A stretch of 64,000 nucleotides of DNA from Hygrocybe punicea (taxonomy: Eukaryota; Basidiomycota; Agaricomycetes; Agaricales; Hygrophoraceae). Under the pieces are notes generated by a model. The model had not been told where the DNA came from and searched no databases. It saw only the letters and a program-made list of their open reading frames with translations. A program made the translations under genes and the position numbers. This document shows positions 10,356 to 21,205 of this stretch, in pieces; the first letter of the stretch is position 1; each line of letters opens with the position of its first letter. The stretch lies in NCBI GenBank assembly GCA_963556145.1, contig OY744462.1, positions 2,480,001 to 2,544,000 on the forward strand, in the 5' to 3' direction.

Positions 10356-10927
10356 ATGATGAAAGTGTTTGCCATTCTTCTCCCAGTATTATTTGCAGCT
10401 GCTTCCCTTGCACAGGGTGTCGCGATTGGCTACCCCCTAAGCGGCACTCATGTCCACGCTGGAGCCAAGCTTGTCGTTGAGGTTGATAGACCTGTCCGTT
10501 CCCATATACCCACCTTTGAGCTCCGAGAATTGATGTCTCTCACCTCCCACAGAATTCGTTAACTGGGTCAAAAGAAGTAGCCATTGTCATCGCCCTGCAA
10601 TCTTGTTCCATCAGACCCTGTTTCCCACCCTCCGAACTGCTCGGTGTGATCCTGTACTCTGGGCCCTTCAACCCGCAGTACCACACCGTCCCGGGTGTTC
10701 CAGGGAAACCACCCCACCAGAACTTCACTGTCCAAATACCGCCAGGTACCAAGGGCAAGAACTTGTTGAGTATTACTCACTTGTCCTTGGTCGGTGTAAG
10801 TACACCCCACTATCATTAATATTCCTACAGCTACCGCTTGATGCTGACACCACTTTCTTAGGCTGGCCCTTTCCCATACCTTGAATTCCGGAATGTGACC
10901 CTTTATGTCGATTCTTCATCGGCATGA
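10356..10927 (+). CDS. small secreted protein, Kre9/Knh-like fold possible
   Basis: Three exons, 10356-10493, 10553-10795 and 10862-10927, all GT-AG and in phase, give 148 aa. The N-terminus (MMKVFAILLPVLFAAASLAQG) is a clear signal peptide with an AXA-type cleavage site. The mature part has a strand pattern with GYPLSGTHVHAGAKLVVEV, a hydrophobic VAIVIAL strand followed by Cys residues, and a C-terminal YLEFRNVTLYVDSSSA. The opening 'G-T-x-V-x-A-G' pattern recalls extracellular Kre9/Knh1-like beta-sandwich proteins of fungi. That assignment is inference; the secreted nature is well supported. A TATA-like stretch (GGCTATATAAG) lies about 45 bp upstream of the start. Confidence 0.7.
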
Positions 10928-13177
10928 TATGGAATCATAAGTTCACTTATCCCACTGAGCCATATCCACATTGACAGTACTTGCTGCAATCATATTTTCA
11001 TTTTGTCACTGTGACTTGCTTCCTCATACGCAATGACTCTGGTTAAAGCACCTAATTTTGATAACGGAATCGACGAACCCCATGTCCCCTGGGTATCTCC
11101 CTACACCCTAGTATGTTCCTCTATTCACATTGACGTCAATTTACCGATGCATTCGTTTGGCACTTAGTATCGGTGATAAGAGCCGACCTCCAAAGAGAAA
11201 ATAACTCACGGCCGAAAGCCCACTACGGTTGTTGCTCGGAAAAGACTCTGCGACATCCTACATCACAACCAGAAGTGACTAGAGTCCCATCCGGAGCGAA
11301 ATTAACCAAGTACTGATTGGCTGGCCACGAAGTACTTATAATGACCAGGCTGTCCACTCATCGCCCACCTCAAGTTGGTGCAGATTGGAAAGTCTGACAC
11401 TCGAAAGCAGCGAATTATAGTTACATTCCAGTAGTGACACATCATTCCTGCCTTGGTTGTACCAGGTCAAACGAGCCATATCCTTCCTGAAGCGATTGTG
11501 GTTTTTCAGATTGCACGACAAGGCCATTTGTTTCCAAGTGAGCCAACAATGTCATGTTCTTGATCTGATTCATAAATGAATTCTAATGACTGAAAGTTCC
11601 CAGCTGGTCGGCAAAGCACCCCAGGAGATTGTAAACTTGAAACCACGGCACGAGCAACATGACGGTGTGTAACTGAACTCTAAGATGAATACGATCTTTC
11701 TACTTTCCGAAATTCATTCAGGAGTAGACGGACATTGCGTTCTACCGGGCGCCTCTTTCTAGCAGAATCTTTACGGGACGTCGAGAACAACCCACACGTT
11801 GACCATCGCACTAGAGCAGTTCCTTCCCTTCGGGATGGGAAGCAGTGGCAAGTAATCAAGTTGGCTTGAAGTTTGCCGAGGAAAAATCATGAGTTACATC
11901 TCGCTACAGGTTTGATGTCCACATTTTGAACTATCATAGAGTTTGTTCAGGTTCTGAAGAACTTTACGGATAGACACAAGGGCCAAATAAACTGGGCCAC
12001 AACATCGTTGGCGATCGAGAGGCTCTAGCATCAGAGGTTAAAGAGGCCATGGACTCAATGGCTGCCAGCGGGATCTCCACGACTGCGCACGCATTGTCGC
12101 ATTATATTAGCCAACACAACTGGCGCTCCTGGCATGTCAGCCCGCCAGGGAACCAATGGAACATTTTGACCACGAGCTAAAACCCGGTTATGCGGCGTCT
12201 TGGCGTCTTGTGTTGGGCTGAGGTTAACTGTACTAGCGTGGACAAAGACGACGCTGTCCTCGACGAGTCCGATGTGAATCTCAATGCCGATAGCGACTGA
12301 ACTTTGCTGTTCACCACTCGCCCTCAACCAAGGTTTCAGCTGAAACTATCTTAATACGATGTATGCCGATCATCGAGTTCAAAATGAGTCTACGATCTTT
12401 TATTCGCGACGATAGAAACAGAGGAAGAGGCTGAAGTGCTATTCTGCTACTCCAGACTTTTGCATTCCTTCGCGGGAACATCGCAGGGGATATATTTCGA
12501 CAAGGATAAGACAGCGCACCATGAAGACATTAATGCAAAGCGCATTTTATCACAAACATCCTGATCAACCACTTCGACTTCTTCAGCTTGACAACGAAAG
12601 CAAGTGGGATCTCAGCTTCAGGGTTGGTATTCGAGTTTTGCGGTCCTTGTCTCTGGTCAAAAGATTCTTGCAATAGATATCCTTTAGAGCACTCCTGAAT
12701 CTGAGTCACGATGTGTAGTTTCGCTCTGAGAGAATCGCTGTGATCTGGTCAATACTACAACCGAAGATCGTGCAATGCGTTAAAGACTCATCATATCAGA
12801 GCCAACGATCACTATGCTATTGAAGCAGGTTAAAGCACCAGATGTTCATTGATATGCCGTATTTGCTTTGGTCTTCTTGAAAACAGGTGGAGGAGACGGG
12901 CAACCACACCGGAAGAAGGAGGAACTTGAAATCCAGGTGATGGAGACGAGTTTGAACTTTGAACGCGGGGCTGGGGGATAACCTCAAGTAATGATTATAA
13001 GGTATACAGTGGCATGGGCAATCTAGCAGAGAAAGGCTCCTAGCTCGTCTCAGTGAATGGCGCAAGAGCATGTTGATATTTATACTGGCCTGATCCCTTA
13101 CATCTCCCGGTCGCTGTTATATCTCTTGAATTCTCCAATAACTTGCAGTTTCGCACGCCTACTGCGCCGCTGTCCCG
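10928..13177. other. gene-poor stretch
   Basis: No gene could be supported. A short ATG frame at about 11031 (MTLVKAPNFDNGIDEPHVPW) with a possible intron could be a fragment of an old gene. Other frames (minus 12055-12327, minus 12817-13071) show no domain or splice logic. Base composition is unremarkable. Confidence 0.4.
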
Positions 13178-16162
13178 ATGCACCGACAGCGGAAGTTGCG
13201 CACTCTCAGGCTCTTCTGTAGACACTCCCAAGTCCGGTTTGCAGCGACCGCAGCAAAACAAAAGGTGAGTCTACCTTCATCTTATTTATTTTTGACTGTT
13301 CTCATTTTAGACAAGCCTATTTCATGGCAGGAATCTGAGCGCGATGCCTGTGATCATGTACCTCCGGCCCTCAGTAAATGGGCGCAGCGCACACCACCTT
13401 TTGAGGGAATAGAGAGATCTGCCCCGAAGACTTCTTCATATCGCCCCCGTGGCGAGCCCAGATTACAGCGAGATTTTGCACCTCAACAATCACCTGGCCG
13501 TTCAATCTCGAAGCCGTTCGGGAATACTTGGAATTCAGGCAGACAGGATCCGCGAGGTAACATTCGAGCGAACTCGATAACTTCTCAAAATGCCCTTCCA
13601 GAGAGCACTTTTGGCATGCCGCCCTCAGATTTTCGCTACAGTCGGGATTATTCGCGTACGAAGCATACAGTAGAACACCAGACAACGCGGTCTCCAAATA
13701 TTTCCCAGGTGAAAGAGGAGGATATGGAACCTGTTCATGAGTTTGAAAACTCTAGAATATGGAAAGGACCTACTCCTCGGGGCGGTTTCCCTGGTCGAGA
13801 TATCTTCAAAGCACGCGGATCGTTGGTTTCTCGTATCAGCGAACATGCTGCAATTCCAAGTCATTCAAAAGTATCCGCACTTCGGTCAAATTTCGATGCT
13901 GCAAAACCGCGCAGGAAACGAGCATTTTTAGAAAAGAAGGTGACTGTAGATGTATTTATTCCAAGCACAGTGTCAGTGGGCACTCTTGCAAGACTGCTTA
14001 ATGTACGACTAGGTAAGTAAGAGTATCCCGAATACCCTTCGCTCTTTGCTTAGGTTTTGTTTACCACTTTCAGACAGACTACAACAGAAAATGGTGCAGG
14101 CGGGGATGGCAAATGAAGCATCATACGATTATGGTAACACAGACTAGTTCCCTGTTACCTGTACTCGCCCATAACTGAATATCATGATATAGTCCTAACC
14201 TCCGACTATGCGGCCTTACTGGCGGAGGAATTTGGTCGAAATCCGGTAGTCAACGACGAAGCCGCATTCGATATCCATCCTTCGTTCGTATCTCCCTCTT
14301 GAGTTGCTCCGCATTTGTTCATGATGTCAATTAGCCCCCCTTGCCCTGATCCCTCAACCCTCCCCTCCCGGCCCCCAGTAGTTACCATCATGGGTCACGT
14401 CGACCACGGCAAGACGACACTTTTGGACACGCTACGTTCCTCGTCGGTAGCCAAGGGAGAAGCTGGTGGTATCACCCAACATATAGGCGCATTCTCTGTT
14501 CCAGTTCCGGAAAGCTGCGCTAGCGAGACCGGCCCACAAACTATCACTTTCCTGGACACTCCTGGACATGCAGCGTTTTCTGCCATGCGTGCCCGCGGGG
14601 CGGGAGTTACTGATATTATTGTTCTTGTTGTGGCGGCGGATGACGGTATCATGCCTCAAACACAGGAAGTGATCGAACTCATCAGAAAGGATCAAGGAAA
14701 AATAGGTGTCGTCGTGGCTATAAATAAGGTGGATAAACCTGGCATTGACGTCGTAAGTAAGTTTGATTCAGCTCTACATATCAGCTGACCTCATTATTGT
14801 AGGAACGTGTCAAAAATGCACTGCTGTCAGAGAACATGCAGCTCGAAACGCTTGGGGGTGATATTCCATCTGTGGAGGTGTCAGGGTTAACTGGTCAAGG
14901 ACGCGACGATCTCGTGGAGACCTTGTCAGCTATGGCTGAACTTCAAGATCTTCGTGCTGAAAGAGTGGGTCCTGCTCATGGCTATGTCCTCGAGTCTAAA
15001 GTTAATAAGGGTCTCGGGTAAGTTACACCAATCCTGTCAGATAATTATTTTCTTTGATGTATGATCCTTAGACCTGTCGCGACCGTCCTAATACTTCGCG
15101 GATGTCTAAAACTAGGCTCACATATAATAAGCGGCACGAGTTACGCTAAAGTTCGCATAATGAACGATTCTTCCGGTGGCAGCATACAGGCTGCTTACCC
15201 CGGCATGGCCGTAACGGTGTCTGGGTGGAAAATGCTCCCAAATGCTGGTGATGAAGTGCTACAAGGTGGTGAGGCAGACGTCAAGAAAGCCGCGAGTAAT
15301 CGCATACGGAAGGCTGAGATGGAGTCCACCTTGGTTGATGTCGAGGCTATCAATTCCCAACGCCGGCAGGACAGAGAACGGAAAGACATGTCGGGGGAAA
15401 TTAGACGGGCATCTCTTGCGGAGTTGGTTCAGGGTCCCAAGGAGTTACGACTGGTGGTCAAAGGAGATGTGAGCGGAAGCGTGGAAGCGGTAGTAGGCGC
15501 CCTACAGGGAATTGGAAACAAGCAAGCCGTTGTCAAGGTTGTGTCTAGTGGCGTCGGCGATGTTTCGGAGTCTGACGTCATGATGGCCAAGGCCACCGAA
15601 GGTACGGCTCGTTTGTACCTCTACAAGCATGACATAGTGAAGTTTAAATTAGGCATGGTGGTGGCTTTTTCTGTCCCCACACCACGCTCTGTGGAGAATA
15701 TAGCTGTTCAGAACAGCGTCCCTATCTGTTCATCAAATATTATCTACCGATTGATGGAAGACATCAAGGAGCGCGTCATTGCTCTCCTACCAGTAATCAT
15801 CGAGAAGAAGATTACAGGCGAGGCTACCGTGCTGCAACTGTTCGATATCCATCTGAAAGCAAAGGAAACGAAGAAAGTTGCTGGTTGTCGTGTGATTAAT
15901 GGCATCTTAGAGAAGACGAAGAATGCTAGAGTTGTTAGAAATGGCGTCACAATTCATGAAGGTGAATCTTGTTAGGATTCTGTAACCAGATTATTAATAG
16001 CTCGTTTCAGGATTCTTCAACACATTCCGGTATATGAAGAAAGACATAACTGAAGCCAGAAAAGGTTCAGAGTGTGGTTTAAGCTTCCAAGATTTTGACC
16101 AGTTGTGTGAAGGAGATCTCATCCAGGTTTACCAAGACATAGAAAAACCTGGCTTACTGTAG
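13178..16162 (+). CDS. IFM1: mitochondrial translation initiation factor IF-2, 9 exons
   Basis: GTPase that brings initiator tRNA to the mitochondrial small ribosomal subunit. Exons: 13178-13264, 13331-14012, 14074-14133, 14193-14283, 14335-14752, 14803-15017, 15072-15601, 15653-15961, 16011-16162. These are phase-consistent and give 847 aa. The first residues are Arg-rich with no acidic residue (mitochondrial presequence), followed by a long low-complexity linker and the IF2 N-terminal [20 protein letters not shown] helix region. The G domain is complete: GHVDHGKT (G1), GGITQHIG (G2), DTPGHAAF (G3), NKVD (G4) and SGLTGQG (G5). Domain II/III signatures include [12 protein letters not shown], followed by a conserved [14 protein letters not shown], and C-terminal [11 protein letters not shown]. 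The length fits fungal IFM1. Confidence 0.96.
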
Positions 16163-16232
16163 CCCTATATCGAGACCGATTAGACATAGGTCTAATGCCA
16201 GTACTGTAACTTGTTGAATAATAAGCACAGGA

Positions 16233-17639
16233 TCATACTCTAGCAGTGGCATTAGTTTCGTCAAGTATTAGCTCTTTTCCACCAATGGTTCCAGTCCTTC
16301 CTCCAACGCCAAAAGTCAAATTCATATTACCGAGATCTTGTTTGGTCTTCTCAAGAACTATCCAGCTACGATTATCCTGTTTCTTGAGATGCACCTCAAC
16401 CTGTCAATAATTTTGAGCTTTACTCTCATGATTGAATGGCAACATTCAATACGAACCTTAGTCCCAAAGATGGCAAAGGATGAAGCCGCAGTATTTATGG
16501 GGCCAAAAAGATTGAGGGTACGACTAAATCGTTTCGAACCTGGGAGAAACAAATGAATGGACACCTTATATTTGAAGGGGTCAATACAGTAATATCAGTA
16601 CCGGAGAAAGGCTTACTTGTGACTCTTCGAACGTAATCGTGCTACGCTCCTTGTCGGCCTGTTTCGCGTAAATCGACACGTGCACCTCTGTCAGGGTCTG
16701 ATAGTGGTCAATCCGACAGTTGATCGTTTCCTCACTCTGCCCCTTGATTAGCTTCATTGATAGGATAATACTGAAAACCAACATACCGCTGGTGTCCTGA
16801 CTTTGAGGGCGAAGATATGGCGCCCTTTCGTACACCCCTCAATCTTGAGAAACTCCTCGAATTCTAGAACCCGACGTTTGCAGCAAAGGTAACCCTAAAA
16901 CCGTCATGATTGAAATTAGGTGCAAATTCCGATACTCTGAACATACCTTGCTTCCCTCCCTAAAAATTGGCTGCATGCCAAATCAGTCATAATTATGGAA
17001 GGGACCGCATCCATACGCACAGGTGACGGATGATATGTGCAAAGTGTCCCTTCGCCATCCCTGGTTCGATTTACTTCATCGCTCACGAAAGCAGTCCCAC
17101 ACCCATTTCGTCGGCAGAGGGTACCAGGTTTGACAGGCGTATCTAGATCATCATCTTCCTGGACTGCAGGAGTGGGTACAGATTCCGGAGTGGTGCTTTC
17201 TATGGCACTGCTGTTAACACCTTTAGAGGAATAGACTTCTTTTCCTTCGGTGGACTCCGTCATCTTGAGATTCGCGTTTGGCGATGACTTGGGGGCCTCT
17301 ACCCGGGGAGACTCATCAGTGTGGCTTCCTCGAGTACATCCCTGGTGTCAAGACGTTAGCTAACTCCAGATGGGAAATCCCGAAGTCGTACCGGTATCTG
17401 CAAGAATTCGTCGAAAGTTAAGACTGGTTTGTTAACGTCTGAGCAGCATGACCAGGACTTCAGTCCTTCATGAAAAACCTGTTGAGGCGGAGGTGTCGGC
17501 TACTTTTTCCGATTGGGCGCCTTGCATGGCTCACCGGTCCACCCGAGTGAAACGTGCAGCCATCCGCAATGTTGTTGGTGCGATCGTATTCTTTACCGCA
17601 GCCCTTGCGAGTGCAACGACACAAGACTTTAGCGTTCAT
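16233..17639 (-). CDS. CHORD-CS domain co-chaperone (Rar1/CHORDC1/Chp1 homologue)
   Basis: From the ATG at 17639 the protein starts [19 protein letters not shown], the first half of a zinc-binding CHORD domain. An intron then leads to [14 protein letters not shown] second CHORD follows ([20 protein letters not shown], then [24 protein letters not shown] and GCTKGRHIF). The C-terminal part is a CS (p23-like) domain with [21 protein letters not shown], a [13 protein letters not shown] strand and [13 protein letters not shown], ending at the TGA at 16233. CHORD-CS proteins bind the HSP90 ATPase domain and, with Sgt1, act in client maturation. The two-CHORD plus CS layout is that of animal Chp-1/melusin and fungal homologues; plant Rar1 lacks the CS domain. 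Tail-to-tail with IFM1, with only about 70 bp between stop codons. Confidence 0.92.
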
Positions 17640-20316
17640 TTCAGTGTTGCTCGAGTAGTAAGTAACTTGAAGTTCAAAGTTTTCTTTCCTGAACACATTA
17701 CGTAATCGCCGGCCCGTTTATCGTGTCCGAGTCAGGGAGTATTTCCACTGTCACAACCAAAAAAAAAAATCCCAGCGCTCAGCGCTCAGCACGGAAGTCG
17801 TAAAGCGGTAGCTGATAGGTACATATTTCTAAAACCAATGCGGCGCATCTAGGCCTAGTGCCTGATGCAGAAAATGATGACGTGGACATTAAAGTGAAGC
17901 AGGAGGCCATTGGGGTCCAATCAACGTGCAAGTTTCGGACGCGGACCACGACCTGGCAGAAGTGACCGTGCATTTGTGAGGCATCAACCAAATTCACGCT
18001 CATCACTAAATATATCAATCAGAGAAAAGGACTGCAGAAAAGGGGATTAAACATGCCCTATTCCTGGGGTCAATGGGAACCTTGACAACATACACACTCA
18101 TACACGTGACATCTGGCAAGTGTGAAAGGGGAGAGTGGAGATAGGACTTGAACCCGAATGATGTATGGCCAGTTCCTGTCTAGTTACTAATAACTAGACC
18201 TTGAGAGAGGCATGAGATAGAGTGGAGCGTGCATGGGCAGCCTGGACGCCACAGGGATAGAAAGTATCTGTATCTCCTGTTTCGCGGTCCTAGCAGTGAT
18301 TACCGACAGCTCACCCGCGTGAGCTTCATACAATATATCAAGTCGAATTCCCTTAGGAGAGATGTTGCCCCGAAGGCACGGATAGAGCAGTTCCTGGACC
18401 AGGAAAAATCATGTAGGTAGTAAATGCCTAGATCAAACGGATTCAGTCACCTGTCAAGTGAGTGGCTAAGGCTGAAATAATGTATGGACTCACAATTTGA
18501 AGGTAAAAAGGCGGTGACAGACAGTACCGAAGCGCAATCAAGTATGTATAGCCGAGGTTCATGTTAACAAGGATGAATGTGAGTGCAGCGTTGCGTTTGG
18601 AAGGTGGAATGCACATGTTTTGCCAACCCAACACCAGTTGGCAAGCCCGGGTCGTGCAGTTAACCCAACTCAAAGATTGAATTATACCAGAGAATAAACC
18701 TGAAGTTTCGTATGAATAAAGTGCACTGTCCCCAATCAACCTGTATTGACCAATCCAATGCTGGCGCAACTAAAAATTGACCGAGAATTTGGGTTTTGCA
18801 GAGAAAGTAGACATATTTTTTGAAACAAATTCCAGCTGACCTCACAGGGTGGTTGAAATAAAGGAGGCTTGAACAAGTTGTCACTACAATTGCCTTCAGT
18901 ATGAGCACCACGTCATGAAGTGAATGTCAGATTACGCACATTTCTTCGATTTTGTTGCAATGTCAGGACCGACAAAAAACGATTTAAGAGGACTAGCATG
19001 GACAAGCTTGGCTTGACGTGTGGAGATATTGCAATTGATCCTCAACACGATGACCTCGAAGTTTTGCCAATTGTGGTGACCAGAACCATCAGGATTTTAG
19101 GGTGCAAGGCCCAGCTGGGCATTCGTTTCTGCTTTAAAAAAAGACCATCACCAGATTGCGTCGTACGACGTGTTGAACGTGACCTGCAAAACCCCAGTTC
19201 CCTGAGGAAGTCTAGGCCAATCACCACACCAAATCGTGAAGTGCATGGGCTCAGTTACGCTAGTACGTATCGTTCAGCGACGAAACCAGTGCGAGGGCAG
19301 TCACGAGCACGAGATGCAGCCTGAGCCTGAGGCACCAATAATATTGGGCAAGTAACGGGTATATCCAAGATCAAGAGGCGTCCATTCAAGGAAGAGACCA
19401 AACGCTTCCAAAACCAAAAACCCGACCCCAAGGACAGTGACCGTTGGATTCCAGATTCTAAATGGCCTCACCGTCAACCCAGTGCGGTTTATTCACCACA
19501 CGGTAGACCGAGTCAGCCACGTCTCGCGGATTAAAAGTCCTGCTGTGACAAGCTTAAGAGTAACCTATAGGCTATAGATAGTACAGGTGATGAAAATTTC
19601 CTTCTTGCCCATGCAATGGCTTGGGCCTCGAGCTGTTCGCATCCGAAAAAACATTGCAGAGACAAATGCTACTTCTACTCATCACCAATCGCACAACCCA
19701 AACCCCAACCTTATCCCAACCCCATCCCGCCATGGAACCAAATTTCCGTTACTTCGATGATGAAGCGTACCTTGGAAAAAACCTCTTTCTGGGCATGGGA
19801 CCAGCCCTAACTTTGATACCCCGTCTGACATTTTCAGCCGGGTAGCTACCAATGCGAGTGGGAAATGGTTTAGCGCATGGGAAATCTGCGAGTACGATGT
19901 CCACACTGCAGTCCCAAGCCGTTAACCAAGGATGGAATAAAGTGTTTCGCGATAACGATGAACTACGCTCATAATTATGATTACCAAACGGTTCCGCAAT
20001 TGTGATGATACCACTCACACCTTATGCCTTCACAGTCCAGAAAAATATTGAGTGTTCAGGGTTGTACCAGATTGCGAAGCGAGCACTTTCAAGGAGAGCC
20101 ATGCACTCACTGAAATACCATCAGTGCTACGGTACAATAAGATGGAAAGCACAACCTTTTCAATAATTTCAATGGTCTGAATAACCTCACATGACGAGAA
20201 GTACAGAACCGTGACACTACTAGTACTTGTTCAAGTGCCGCGTATTCTTCCCGCCGCATCGACAGAGAGGAGGCTATTGGCTTCTGAAAGAAACATACAT
20301 CAACAAGCTTCGGCCG
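17640..20316. other. gene-poor stretch with decayed-looking frames
   Basis: Several short frames occur but none is convincing. Minus-strand frames around 18443-18911 are hydrophobic (for example NAALTFILVNMNLGYTYLIA) and might be remnants of a multi-pass membrane protein. The plus frame 18920-19324 is basic and featureless. A perfect 9-bp stem hairpin (GTCTAGTTA TTAG TAACTAGAC) lies at about 18178-18199. Confidence 0.4.
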
Positions 20317-21205
20317 ATGCAAGGCTGGGTAACCTTGCTTTTGACCCGGCTGCGATCTGTTACGCTAAGGAGGACACTGTCTACATCTGCTGATAAAAAC
20401 GGAAAGACCACTCCTCAAGATTTCAGTCTCTTTCCCGACTTTTTGACATTCGCAGAACAAAAAATCCTTCTATCAACTTCCCTCCGACTCCTTGATACTG
20501 TAGAAACCAGGCAGCATCAGCGATGGAGAAAATGCCAAATCTTGCGAGACGCTTCTGTAACAACTGGTGAATTCCCTTCGATTCAATCGTTATTTCTACC
20601 AGACAAATATTATCAATTCGAAGAGGTACTGCTGGCCGCTTCCTTGGCTCGGGTATCACTAACTCTGGCACAAAATAGGGACACTACGACGGGGTCATTC
20701 ACAATTTTCGCGAAAGGCATGTTTCAAGCTGGCCAGAAGCGGACACCGATGATTTATCCCCAATAATCAACCGTCTGCTTTCGTTATGTCCAACACGAGA
20801 CATACAAACACACCTGCTTCACCTTGCGTCACACGGGGAGATTCTCCCACACATAGACAACGTACTGGCCAGTGGCTCTTGGATTTTGGGTGTAAGCTTG
20901 GGTTCGACAAGAATCATGCGTATGGAACATTTGGAAGATGAAACTAACTATTTTGATGTTCTGTTGCCGTCCGGAAGCGTTTATCTACAAAGGTAAGCGC
21001 ATCGCTGACATGTAAACGCAAGGCTTCATAACTTTTCAGGGATACAGTTCGCTTTCGTTATAAGCATTCCATTCTCAGAAAAGGAGCATTTAATGGTAGT
21101 GAAATTTGCGGCGGTCAGCGCCTTAGTCTGATGATTCGAGTAAGTACCTTTACAGATCCTGGTGAAAGGAAGTTCATGGTGCCTCTTCAGGACCGGTTAG
21201 CATAA
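20317..21205 (+). CDS. ALKBH7-like mitochondrial 2-oxoglutarate/Fe(II) dioxygenase
   Basis: Exons 20317-20625, 20679-20992, 21040-21139 and 21191-21205, all GT-AG and in phase, give 245 aa (human ALKBH7 221 aa). I chose the ATG at 20317 because it opens a mitochondrial-type presequence (LLLTRLRSVTLRRTLST). The AlkB fold core is clear: GEILPHIDNVLASGSWILG contains the Fe-binding His-x-Asp, followed by GVSLGSTRIMRM, FDVLLPSGSVYLQRDTVRF, then YKHSI with the distal His. A conserved Arg follows in the last strand (GGQRLSLMIR). In animals ALKBH7 is a mitochondrial protein tied to necrosis and RNA modification; the substrate in fungi is not established. Confidence 0.9.

Noticed and set aside
17758..17800. 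A10 run followed by CAGCGCTCAGCGCTCAGC short repeat, considered as a retroposon tail
   Set aside because: No retroposon body or target-site duplication could be seen next to it.
18120..18240. tRNA-like sequence: minus strand has GGGTTCAAGTCC (B-box-like) and a strong hairpin upstream
   Set aside because: The T-stem does not pair, no 5' acceptor strand complements the putative 3' end, and no A box is found at the right distance.
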